Positions 1 to 5,396 of a stretch of DNA of 5,507 nt are shown here, piece after piece. Within the stretch, counting starts at the first letter, position 1, and each line of letters starts with the position of its first letter. Under the pieces are notes generated by a model that was given only the letters and a program-made list of their open reading frames with translations, was not told the DNA's origin and made no database searches. Origin of the DNA: Bdellovibrio sp. (lineage in GTDB: Bacteria > Bdellovibrionota > Bdellovibrionia > Bdellovibrionales > UBA1609); NCBI GenBank assembly GCA_003694355.1, contig RFKI01000314.1, positions 1 through 5,507 on the forward strand, given 5' to 3'. The position numbers and the translations under genes are program-made.

Positions 1-24
1 GGGTTGAACACGTTGGAGAGCTTG

Positions 25-97
25 AAAAGCCAGAAGCATCAAGCGGCTTGCACTTTGCAGTCACTCAAAGTGTGTTGCCTCTGCCTCTTGGGCTTTT
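25..97. terminator. Long imperfect hairpin, possible terminator of an upstream gene
   Basis: AAAAGCC at 25-31 is the exact reverse complement of GGCTTTT at 91-97. Nested almost concentrically inside, CACTTTG (51-57) matches CAAAGTG (66-72) around an 8-base loop, and GGC/GCC (45-47 with 77-79) could pair between them. The outer stem has an A-run on one side and TTTT on the other, as in a bidirectional terminator. The T-tract is short and the internal loops are large, so this may instead be a structured repeat or chance pairing. Confidence 0.35.
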
Positions 98-253
98 GTG
101 TGGCTCACTCATCCCCCCTTTCGGCGAGGTCTTGCTTTGCTTAAGTCAAGTCTAGAAGAACTAGACCATCGTCTTATGATTTCTGGACCAAAGTTTTAAA
201 AACAGGCCTTTTATAAAGAGAAAAAAGTTTCAAAAGAACACAGATCAGCTTTG

Positions 254-280
254 GTCTTAAGGACTTTGTCTTAAGACTTT
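254..280 (+). repeat. Tandem 13/14-base direct repeat with palindromic core
   Basis: GTCTTAAGGACTTT (254-267) is followed directly by GTCTTAAGACTTT (268-280); the copies differ by a single G. The second copy contains the perfect palindrome GTCTTAAGAC (268-277). The hexamer CTTAAG occurs a third time at 140-145. AAGGACTTT (259-267) is also inverted as AAAGTCCTT at 299-307. It could be a regulator-binding site or a structured leader; no known regulator motif is recognised. Confidence 0.5.
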
Positions 281-299
281 ATGTTTATAGACGCGATAA
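272..299 (+). promoter_or_regulatory. Weak FliA (sigma-28)-like promoter candidate
   Basis: CGCGATAA at 292-299 resembles the sigma-28 -10 element GCCGATAA, with two mismatches at the 5' side. TAAGACTT at 272-279 loosely resembles the -35 element and lies at a plausible distance. It would give a leader of about 80 bases before the ATG at 388. The match is much weaker than the one before fliS and overlaps the tandem repeat, so it may be chance. Confidence 0.25.
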
Positions 300-387
300 A
301 AGTCCTTGGCTTTAGGAGCGTTATTATCTGAATCTTTAAGCTGGACAATGGGCAAGACTCTTAGTAAAAAACTTTCGGGGGCGGGGA

Positions 388-1026
388 ATGAAACAGCTCT
401 TTTTTTCCATTGGAATTGTTTTTTTTAGTTTTTTTCCGTTATGGGCAGATGAGTATATCACACCATTGCGAGAAGATTTGTCTGTTCCTTCGCAGTGTTT
501 GGAACCGCGGCTTGAAGACTTTCAGCTAAAAAATATAGAGTTCTTCACTTATTCCATTCGTTCTGCAAAAGAAAAAGGTTTTTCTAGAGAGTTTCCTATT
601 ACTCGTAAAGACGCTCATGCTCTTTGGGTTGTTTTGGATCAAATAGGGCATCATGGGGCTTCAGAGCGAGTTTGGGCTCAGAAATATATTACCGGTAAAC
701 CTGATTTAAGGCATCTTAGAGACTTGCTATTGAAAGAGAAGGATCGAAGAGGGTTCGATTTTGGGTCAGAAGGAGATGTTTTGGAGCTAATCTCTCTTAT
801 GGATTTAAAAAAACAGTACCCTGAACCCTTCTTTTTTATTACGAGCAGTTATATGTATCATGAACCCCATGAGTATCGAGCTGTTGGTGAGTTAGATGTT
901 ATCATTGGACAGGCAACCAACTGCCAAGTGATCTCTGTGGGTGAGGTTAAGTTGGGGCTTCATAGGCTACCCAAGGCTAAACAGCAACTTCGTCGATTTA
1001 TGCTTTTTTTAAAGAAGCATCACTAA
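388..1026 (+). CDS. Exported protein of unknown function with PD-(D/E)XK-like residues
   Basis: Not a recognised named family. The first 20 residues form a clear Sec signal peptide: MK, then a Phe/Ile-rich hydrophobic stretch, ending FPLWA, with probable cleavage after A20. The mature part is therefore likely periplasmic or secreted. The last third has the pattern of a PD-(D/E)XK nuclease core: ELDVII (D170) on one predicted strand, VISVGEVKLG (E186, K188) on the next, then KAKQQL (Q199/Q200) in a helix, as in RecB-like nucleases. E133 or E162 could supply the earlier acidic residue. The ATG follows a G-rich stretch (GGGGGCGGGG, 377-386) that can act as a ribosome binding site. The stop lies four bases before the next frame, suggesting co-transcription with the FlaG-like gene. 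The nuclease reading is inference; a non-catalytic fold with the same strand pattern is possible. Confidence 0.7.
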   Translation: MKQLFFSIGIVFFSFFPLWADEYITPLREDLSVPSQCLEPRLEDFQLKNIEFFTYSIRSAKEKGFSREFPITRKDAHALWVVLDQIGHHGASERVWAQKYITGKPDLRHLRDLLLKEKDRRGFDFGSEGDVLELISLMDLKKQYPEPFFFITSSYMYHEPHEYRAVGELDVIIGQATNCQVISVGEVKLGLHRLPKAKQQLRRFMLFLKKHH

Positions 1027-1060
1027 AGATTTGTCTCAAAATGACGATAAGAATAAAGCC

Positions 1061-1444
1061 ATGAATATAAAAACCATAGCGGCAGGCTCGCTTCCTGCAA
1101 TAGAAAAAGATGAGGGCATTCTTAAGGTGCAAAAAGAGGTGCGTGCTGAGAATACCTTTAAGGATAAGGATGGCGATGGGCGCCGGGATCCCAGTGAGCA
1201 AGGGACGCCGGAACGCCGTCTTTCAGAGCAGGAGATGGATGAAGTTTTAGAGTACTTAAAATCACTCCCGGGCATTAAGCAAAGTTCGTTGAAGGTTTAT
1301 TGGAAATGGGTTAATGGCGTTAAAGTGGCTTTTGTTGAAACAGAGTCAGGGAAGATTATTCGTAGAATGACAGAATGGGAATTAAGCACTTTAGAAAGGG
1401 ATAAAAGCCGCCCTACAGGCCAGCTTTTAAATAAGTCAGCTTAA
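1061..1444 (+). CDS. flaG: FlaG-like flagellar protein with an EF-hand loop
   Basis: Residues about 75-111 (numbered from the ATG at 1061) match the FlaG core: a strand pair around LKVYWKWVNGVKVAFVE, then ETESGKIIRRM, equivalent to the family's 'D.eTGEvIRqiP'. FlaG proteins lie beside fliD and influence filament length or assembly. Unusually, residues D35-E46 read DKDGDGRRDPSE, a canonical 12-residue EF-hand calcium loop with acidic residues at 1, 3, 5, 9 and 12 and Gly at 6. The N-terminus is polar and probably disordered; no signal peptide or membrane segment is visible. The start is uncertain: the frame also opens with TTG at 1031, four bases after the previous stop, adding ten polar residues. 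Neither start has a good Shine-Dalgarno, so ATG was preferred, and translation may be coupled to the gene upstream. The family call is fairly sure although the usual Pro after RxI is absent. Confidence 0.75.
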   Translation: MNIKTIAAGSLPAIEKDEGILKVQKEVRAENTFKDKDGDGRRDPSEQGTPERRLSEQEMDEVLEYLKSLPGIKQSSLKVYWKWVNGVKVAFVETESGKIIRRMTEWELSTLERDKSRPTGQLLNKSA

Positions 1445-1498
1445 CAATTATCCAGTCAAGGAATTGACAAAACGCTTTTGCTTTCCCCCCTTTAGGCC

Positions 1499-1526
1499 AG
1501 CCATATTATTGGCTCACAGTTTTTTT
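1499..1526 (+). terminator. Weak hairpin plus T-tract between flaG and fliD
   Basis: AGCCA (1499-1503) pairs with TGGCT (1510-1514) across a six-base loop; five bases later comes a run of seven T (1520-1526). The stem is short and separated from the T-run, so at best it is a leaky terminator or attenuator between the flaG-like gene and fliD. No clear promoter is seen in the 121-base gap, which argues that fliD still depends on readthrough. Confidence 0.3.
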
Positions 1527-1553
1527 GAAAATCTGAGAAAATAAAAGAAAGTC

Positions 1554-1560
1554 AAGGAGG
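1554..1560 (+). promoter_or_regulatory. Strong ribosome binding site for the TTG start of fliD
   Basis: AAGGAGG, a full match to the anti-Shine-Dalgarno, stands five bases before TTG at 1566-1568. It decides this start: the protein then begins MPSITFGGMSSGL, the expected FliD N-terminus, and the next in-frame ATG would remove part of it. Confidence 0.85.
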
Positions 1561-1565
1561 ACAAT

Positions 1566-2945
1566 TTGCCATCGATTACCTTTGGGGGAATGAGTTCAGG
1601 TCTGCCGCCGAACTTAGTGGATCAACTTATAGAAGCTGAAAGGCAACCTATTAGAAATATTGAGTTGAGAAAAGCGAAAACAGAAAACCGTTTAAAACTC
1701 GTTAATGATCTTGATAGCAAGTTAAAGGCTATTCAGGATAGTATTAAAACTCTAGCTAGCACAAGAGGGTTTTCGGACATGAAATTGGTGAGTGCTGATC
1801 CGAAAATTGTGGATGGAGAAGTAGATCCTAAAGCTGGCGTTAAGGGAAGCTGGAATGTAGAGGTGCTTTCCATTGCGGAAAAGGCTGCAGCCATAACCAA
1901 TGGTTTTCCTGATAGAGATAAAACCCAAATCGGGGTGGGATATTTTAAATTTCAAACTCCAGATGGAGAAAAGGAAGTTTACATCAATGAAAAGAATAAC
2001 ACTCTCCAAGGGGCCGCCAACGCCATCAACGCGGCTAATGTGGGCGTGAAAGCTTCTGTCATTCAGGATCGTAGTGATCCAGAAGCTCCTTTTCGTTTGA
2101 TGATTACAAGTAATGAAGTTGGAGATGAAAGCCAGGTCGAGTATCCAACACTTTACTTTTTGGACGGAGATCAGGATATCTTTTTTGAACAAACTCGAGA
2201 GGCTAAGAATGGTCGAATTAAAGTGGATGGGTTTGAAATAGAAATAGATGATAATCATGTTAAGGATGTCATCCCTGGAGTGACACTTAATATTAAAAAA
2301 GCTGCACCAGGAGACGTTGTTACTCTTAAAGTGAGTGAAGATCGAGAGGTGGTAAAAGGAAAAATTGATGAATTTGTGAAGTCGCTTAACGCCGTTTTAA
2401 GCTTCATTCAGTCTCAAAATGCACTGGGAAAGGACTCTGACACCAGTTCCACTTTAGGTGGAGATGGTCTTTTGCGATCTGTTGAAAGTCGCTTGAGACG
2501 TCTTATACAAAATCCTGTTCCTGGTGTTCATGGGCGTGTTCGGCGTTTAAGTGATTTGGGTATAGAATACAACAGGAATGGAACTTTGGATTTCAAGGAA
2601 GACAAGTTCAACTCAGTTCTTGCGAGTTCTCCAGAAGATGTTAGTGCATTTTTTGCAGGGGATGGTTTTAATGTAGGATTTATTCCTTCTTTAAAAAGAG
2701 AAATCAATGCCTTGACCAATAATGTTTTTGGCCCTGTTGCAATGAGAAGAAAATCTTTACAGGATAATATCCGCCGTATGGACCAAAGGATTGAAGAAAA
2801 AGAAAGGCAATTAGATAGAAAGGAGAAAATGTTGCGCAGAAAATTTGCTCGTTTGGAAGAAACGGTTTCTAAACTAAAGTCTCAAGGAGGAGCGTTAGCT
2901 GGAATGGGAGCTGCTATTCCAAATTTAAATTTAAAACAGGGTTAA
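1566..2945 (+). CDS. fliD: Flagellar hook-associated protein 2 (filament cap) FliD
   Basis: FliD forms the cap at the filament tip, where it folds and inserts exported flagellin subunits. At 459 residues it is close to the roughly 470 of enterobacterial FliD. The N-terminal FliD_N domain (about 9-110) starts with SSGLPPNLVDQLIEAERQPI, the hallmark beginning. The middle carries a flagellin-IN-type segment (146-168: TLQGAANAINAANVGVKAS). FliD_C spans about 214-440, including the DGLLRSVESRLRRLI helix, the LSDLGIEYNRNGTLDF motif and the SSPEDVSAFFAG motif, and ends in a charged coiled coil (about 392-440) suited to the D0/D1 helical layer. There is no signal peptide, as expected for a type III export substrate. 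Start is TTG with a strong Shine-Dalgarno. It is followed 45 bases later by fliS, the usual fliD-fliS order. No disruption is seen. Confidence 0.96.
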   Translation: MPSITFGGMSSGLPPNLVDQLIEAERQPIRNIELRKAKTENRLKLVNDLDSKLKAIQDSIKTLASTRGFSDMKLVSADPKIVDGEVDPKAGVKGSWNVEVLSIAEKAAAITNGFPDRDKTQIGVGYFKFQTPDGEKEVYINEKNNTLQGAANAINAANVGVKASVIQDRSDPEAPFRLMITSNEVGDESQVEYPTLYFLDGDQDIFFEQTREAKNGRIKVDGFEIEIDDNHVKDVIPGVTLNIKKAAPGDVVTLKVSEDREVVKGKIDEFVKSLNAVLSFIQSQNALGKDSDTSSTLGGDGLLRSVESRLRRLIQNPVPGVHGRVRRLSDLGIEYNRNGTLDFKEDKFNSVLASSPEDVSAFFAGDGFNVGFIPSLKREINALTNNVFGPVAMRRKSLQDNIRRMDQRIEEKERQLDRKEKMLRRKFARLEETVSKLKSQGGALAGMGAAIPNLNLKQG

Positions 2946-2968
2946 ATAAAAAAATGGAGAGCCGATAA
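2943..2968 (+). promoter_or_regulatory. FliA (sigma-28)-type promoter for fliS
   Basis: GCCGATAA at 2961-2968 is an exact match to the sigma-28 -10 element. TAAA at 2943-2946, overlapping the fliD stop codon, matches the -35 core with a 14-base spacer, one less than the enterobacterial 15. Transcription would start near 2975, leaving a leader of only about 16 bases that contains the fliS ribosome binding site (TGAGGTG, 2976-2982). The site implies fliS and the gene after it are boosted as late, flagellin-class genes. Confidence 0.7.
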
Positions 2969-2990
2969 AAGAGTTTGAGGTGAAACGAGA

Positions 2991-3383
2991 ATGAGTCAGA
3001 ATGCATATCAGAAGTACAAAAAGACATCAATTCACTCAGCAAGTAGAGAGAAGCTGCTTCTTATGATGTATGAAGGAGCTATGAAGTTTGTTAAGAAAGC
3101 CATTATGGCATGCGAAGAAAAAGATATTGCGGCTCGAGGGGAAAATATCGGACGAGCTTATGATGTCATTATGGAACTAAATAATACTCTAAATCACGAA
3201 ATTGGGGGAGAGGTCGCAAAAAATTTGGAACAGTTATATATCTTTATGTTGGAACAGTTAACTAAAGCAAACATTAACGGAGATCCTCAACCACTGAAAG
3301 ATACATTAAAAATTTTAAACACTCTTTATGATGGATGGGTTCAAGCTATCGAAAAACTAAAAACACAAAATGACAAACTTTAA
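2991..3383 (+). CDS. fliS: Flagellin export chaperone FliS
   Basis: FliS binds the C-terminal region of unassembled flagellin in the cytoplasm, prevents premature polymerisation and delivers it to the flagellar type III export gate. The 130-residue length is typical. Family signatures are visible along the protein: YQKYKKTSIHSASREKLLLM (6-25; 'Y....v.tas.e.LilmLYeGa'), MMYEGAMKFVKKA, then the helix with MELNNTLNHEIGGEVAKNL (61-79), the LYIFMLEQLTKANINGD segment (82-98) and a closing W116 helix. It is all-helical and has no signal peptide. A GAGG ribosome binding site lies about ten bases before the ATG. It follows fliD and overlaps or abuts the fliT-position gene; its own FliA-type promoter lies just upstream. 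Confidence 0.96.
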   Translation: MSQNAYQKYKKTSIHSASREKLLLMMYEGAMKFVKKAIMACEEKDIAARGENIGRAYDVIMELNNTLNHEIGGEVAKNLEQLYIFMLEQLTKANINGDPQPLKDTLKILNTLYDGWVQAIEKLKTQNDKL

Positions 3384-3399
3384 TGGCAAGGGGGAGTTC

Positions 3400-3825
3400 A
3401 TGGAAAGAGCTTTAGAGATTTTAGAAGAAAAGAATAAGCATCTAGAGAAGTTCTATAGTTTAAATGAATCAGAAATGCTCAACTTTGCCAATGGAAATTT
3501 TGATGGACTTGAGGACTTCTATGATGCTCGAGAAGGTATTCTGGAGATGATAAAGAGAATGGACCATATGTTGGAGAAAGAAAATATAGAGAACATTTCT
3601 CCTCAGGAAGTTTCTCCTGTTTTGAAAAAAAGATTTTTAAAAGCTCTTTCCTATAAAAATGATTTAGTCACTCGTATTTTATCTCAAGATTTACAAATTT
3701 TATCTTATATAGAGTCGGCAAAGTCAAAGATCATATCCGAGTTAGCACAAGTTCGTGCAGCCAAAAAAGCTGTTGGGGCTTATAAGTCCTTTAGTTCTAA
3801 AAATCGTTTAGATGAAGAGGCTTAA
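3400..3825 (+). CDS. Small helical protein in the fliT position, probable flagellar chaperone
   Basis: A 141-residue, almost entirely helical and charged protein, with a segment about 88-130 (KNDLVTRILSQDLQILSYIE, ending AAKKAVGAYKS) recalling the C-terminal helix of FliT/FlgN-type chaperones. FliT binds FliD in the cytoplasm and sends it to the export apparatus; the location directly after fliD and fliS supports that role. Sequence likeness is too weak to give the symbol safely; FlgN-like or lineage-specific alternatives remain. The start at 3400 is preferred because AAGGGGGAG (3388-3396) stands just before it and after the fliS stop; an in-frame ATG at 3370, inside the end of fliS, would add ten residues without a good ribosome binding site. 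It is the last gene before a strong terminator. Confidence 0.7.
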   Translation: MERALEILEEKNKHLEKFYSLNESEMLNFANGNFDGLEDFYDAREGILEMIKRMDHMLEKENIENISPQEVSPVLKKRFLKALSYKNDLVTRILSQDLQILSYIESAKSKIISELAQVRAAKKAVGAYKSFSSKNRLDEEA

Positions 3826-3839
3826 ATCTTTAGTCGAAT

Positions 3840-3852
3840 ATTTTGACAAAAT
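3840..3852. promoter_or_regulatory. 13-base dyad, possible activator site for the sigma-54 promoter
   Basis: ATTTTGACAAAAT is symmetric around its central A at 3846 (six bases each side). It is centred about 115 bases upstream of the predicted sigma-54 start site, the usual distance for enhancer-binding proteins. It could equally be chance in AT-rich DNA, and the TTGACA within it has no matching -10 element. Confidence 0.2.
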
Positions 3853-3867
3853 CATGACAGTCTTTTT

Positions 3868-3901
3868 AGACAGGAAAGTCAAATTCCTGTCTTCTTTTTT
3901 T
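3868..3901 (+). terminator. Strong intrinsic terminator after the fliD-fliS-fliT-like unit
   Basis: AGACAGGAA (3868-3876) pairs perfectly over nine bases with TTCCTGTCT (3884-3892) around a seven-base loop, followed at once by TC and seven T (3895-3901). It separates the filament-cap genes from the sigma-54 operon. Confidence 0.92.
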
Positions 3902-3933
3902 GATTGAAGTTGATTTTAAGAGGTTTTCAGGGG

Positions 3934-3950
3934 TTGGCACTCAAGTTGCT
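3934..3950 (+). promoter_or_regulatory. Sigma-54 (RpoN) promoter for the TPR/Maf/GT9 operon
   Basis: TTGGCAC (3934-3940), five bases, then TTGCT (3946-3950) is essentially the consensus TGGCAC-N5-TTGCW. The invariant GG (3936-3937) and GC (3948-3949) are separated by exactly ten bases. Transcription should start near 3961, 21 bases before the ATG at 3982, with the ribosome binding site AAGGAGA (3970-3976) in between. It lies just after a terminator, where a promoter is needed. Such promoters require an AAA+ activator protein. Confidence 0.88.
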
Positions 3951-3981
3951 TTTTATATGAAAGAGCAACAAGGAGAAAGCC

Positions 3982-4800
3982 ATGGCAGGACCTCAGTCAG
4001 ACCTATTGGTTAATAAAGAGTCCATTGAAAAAAAGAAATTTAACTCACCGTCCACATTCCCTGTGCCTTCAGAGAAGAAGCTGGAAGTTTTAGATCATTT
4101 TGATGAAGACTACATTGTTAATCCTGAGCTTATTGAGATTATACGAAAAGCTCATGCCTATTATGATGAAAAAAAAGATCAAGAGGCTTTGGACTTGTAT
4201 TTCAAAGTGTTAGAAAAAGTTCAAGAGGATATTCCTCATCTTTTCGATGTTTATAAAAACATAGGGAATATTTACCTTCGAAATAAGGATGTTGAGGCTG
4301 CAGAAGAATTTTATCACCGCGCTTATGTTATGAATTCTGAATCAGACATCTTATTAGTGAATATGGGAACATTGGAAATTCAAAGGGAAAACTATGAAAA
4401 GGCCAAGGAGTTATTTCGATTGGCTTTAACAAAAGATGGGCGAAACGAAAAAGCTTGGATTGGCTTAGCTCTTGTGCATCGCCATTATGGTGATCTTGAT
4501 CTGTCTTGGGCCAACCTTATGTCGGCATTGGATCAGGATCCTGAAAATGAAACAGCTTATCAGTTGTTTATTGACTGGGGAGTAAAAGATGGACGTTGGA
4601 CTGATTTGATTTCCTTTTTGGAAGGCGCTCGAGGAGAACGAGCTCTTACTTTGGCGAGAATTTATATACATTTAGGACAACTAAAAAATGCAAAGGCTCT
4701 TTTAGAAGGAATCTTGGAGCAAGATTCAATAGCTTTAAAGGCTAGTGAATTACTTTCTGAAGTTCAACAAAAGTTGGAACAGCAGGAATGCCCATGCTAG
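3982..4800 (+). CDS. TPR-repeat protein of the sigma-54 operon
   Basis: A 272-residue cytoplasmic protein (no signal peptide or membrane segment) made of tetratricopeptide repeats, which form a helical scaffold for binding other proteins. Repeats can be read at about 51-84, 87-120 (VYKNIGNIYLRNKDVEAAEE), 121-154 (NMGTLEIQRENYEKAKELF), 155-188 (AWIGLALVHRHYGDLDLSWA) and a weaker one at 219-252 (ALTLARIYIHLGQLKNAKAL). The first 45 residues are polar and probably disordered. The protein ends with CPC, encoded across the overlap with the next gene. The start is firm: AAGGAGA five bases before ATG, just after a sigma-54 promoter. Its partner is unknown; with a Maf-like protein and a GT9 enzyme downstream, a scaffold for flagellar glycosylation or motility is reasonable but inferred. 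Confidence 0.85.
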   Translation: MAGPQSDLLVNKESIEKKKFNSPSTFPVPSEKKLEVLDHFDEDYIVNPELIEIIRKAHAYYDEKKDQEALDLYFKVLEKVQEDIPHLFDVYKNIGNIYLRNKDVEAAEEFYHRAYVMNSESDILLVNMGTLEIQRENYEKAKELFRLALTKDGRNEKAWIGLALVHRHYGDLDLSWANLMSALDQDPENETAYQLFIDWGVKDGRWTDLISFLEGARGERALTLARIYIHLGQLKNAKALLEGILEQDSIALKASELLSEVQQKLEQQECPC

Positions 4801-5396
4801 AAATTCGAAAAAGTCGTAATGGCCAGACAGTTGCTTTATGGGATGGTCGTCACTTATGTTCCTCTATAGATCCATTGGCAGAAGCTCAAAAGTGGTGTCA
4901 AGGATATCAAAAAAAAATAGAAAGAGGTGGAGCTCTTGTTGTACTAGGTTTAGGTTGTGGCTATCATGTAGAAGAACTTCTAAAAGAGAATCATTTAATC
5001 ATTGTCATTGAGAAACAAGAAAAACTCATAGATTTATTTAGCCAAAGGTGCACATCAGCATCTCTTTATCTTTTGTCCGGAAAAGTTGAAGAGCTTTTTA
5101 AAGAAGAGGTATTGATCTCAGTTCTTCGGGGACACTATCAGGTTTTAGATCATGACCCCAGTCAAATTACAGATCTTTTGTTTTATAAAAAAGTACGAAG
5201 ACTCCTTTTAGGGCGACGGGTTGAGGAGGCAAAGGCAATTTTGAAAAGACGTAAAGATGTTCGTCCAATTCAGATTCAGGAAGATTTATCTTCTGATCAC
5301 TTAGTGTCTTTTAAAGATTTTATTATTCCAGGGAGGGAATCATTATTAAAAGATGTGAAATATACGATCCATGCTCTCAGAGAACTGATCGTATAA
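4794..5396 (+). CDS. Stand-alone Maf-type N-terminal-domain protein (motility accessory factor-like)
   Basis: About 200 residues resembling only the N-terminal domain of Maf motility accessory factors, proteins tied to flagellin glycosylation with nonulosonic sugars. Seen here: a 'DGRHLCSSIDPLAEA' segment (17-31), like the family's 'hS.ydP..EA', then a Rossmann-type start ALVVLGLGCGYHVEELL (47-63) with a glycine-rich turn, and the next strand HLIIVIEKQ with acidic E73. The large central DUF115/transferase domain of full Maf proteins (about 600 residues in total) is missing, so it is probably not a complete transferase. The ATG at 4794 is chosen because AGGA (4784-4787) is well spaced for it; an ATG at 4788 adds two residues but leaves no room for a ribosome binding site. 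The start overlaps the TPR gene's stop (ATGCTAG), showing translational coupling. Confidence 0.65.
   Translation: MLEIRKSRNGQTVALWDGRHLCSSIDPLAEAQKWCQGYQKKIERGGALVVLGLGCGYHVEELLKENHLIIVIEKQEKLIDLFSQRCTSASLYLLSGKVEELFKEEVLISVLRGHYQVLDHDPSQITDLLFYKKVRRLLLGRRVEEAKAILKRRKDVRPIQIQEDLSSDHLVSFKDFIIPGRESLLKDVKYTIHALRELIV

Larger units (their letters stand above)
1..387. other. Intergenic region with no convincing gene
   Basis: No start-to-stop coding frame is supported here. Two forward frames are open from the window edge, to stops at 142-144 and 153-155, but they overlap each other and neither peptide is recognisable; a short 3' end of an upstream gene cannot be excluded. The first 140 bases look richer in G+C than the rest of the window. 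The region contains a long imperfect hairpin (25-97), a small 6-bp hairpin (150-155 with 161-166), tandem GTCTTAAG repeats (254-280) and a weak FliA-like promoter (272-299). It probably holds the end of an upstream transcript and the leader of the gene at 388. Confidence 0.6.

Noticed and set aside
1..155. Two overlapping open forward frames at the left edge that could be the 3' end of an upstream gene
   Set aside because: Neither peptide resembles a flagellin C-terminus or any family I know, both frames are equally open over a short length, and the stretch can form a long hairpin. Sequence to the left would be needed to decide.
998..1275. Two minus-strand open frames opposite the FlaG-like gene
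   Set aside because: Both are antisense to a gene with a recognisable family core and show no meaningful motif or ribosome binding site.
1464..1481. TTGACA followed by TTTTGCT before fliD, resembling a sigma-70 -35 or a sigma-54 site
   Set aside because: No -10 element lies 16-18 bases after TTGACA. As a sigma-54 site it lacks the GG pair at the required ten-base spacing.
1752..2258. 168-codon open frame on the minus strand inside fliD
   Set aside because: It lies wholly within the well-supported fliD gene, its product is not recognisable, and its composition (Ile/Phe/Ser/His-rich) is that of an antisense shadow.
3843..3871. TTGACA near the end of the fliT-like gene as a sigma-70 promoter
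   Set aside because: The only -10-like bases (TTTAGA) are poor, and the predicted transcript would run straight into the terminator hairpin.
4465..4671. Minus-strand open frame within the TPR gene
   Set aside because: It is antisense to clear TPR repeats and has no supporting start signal.
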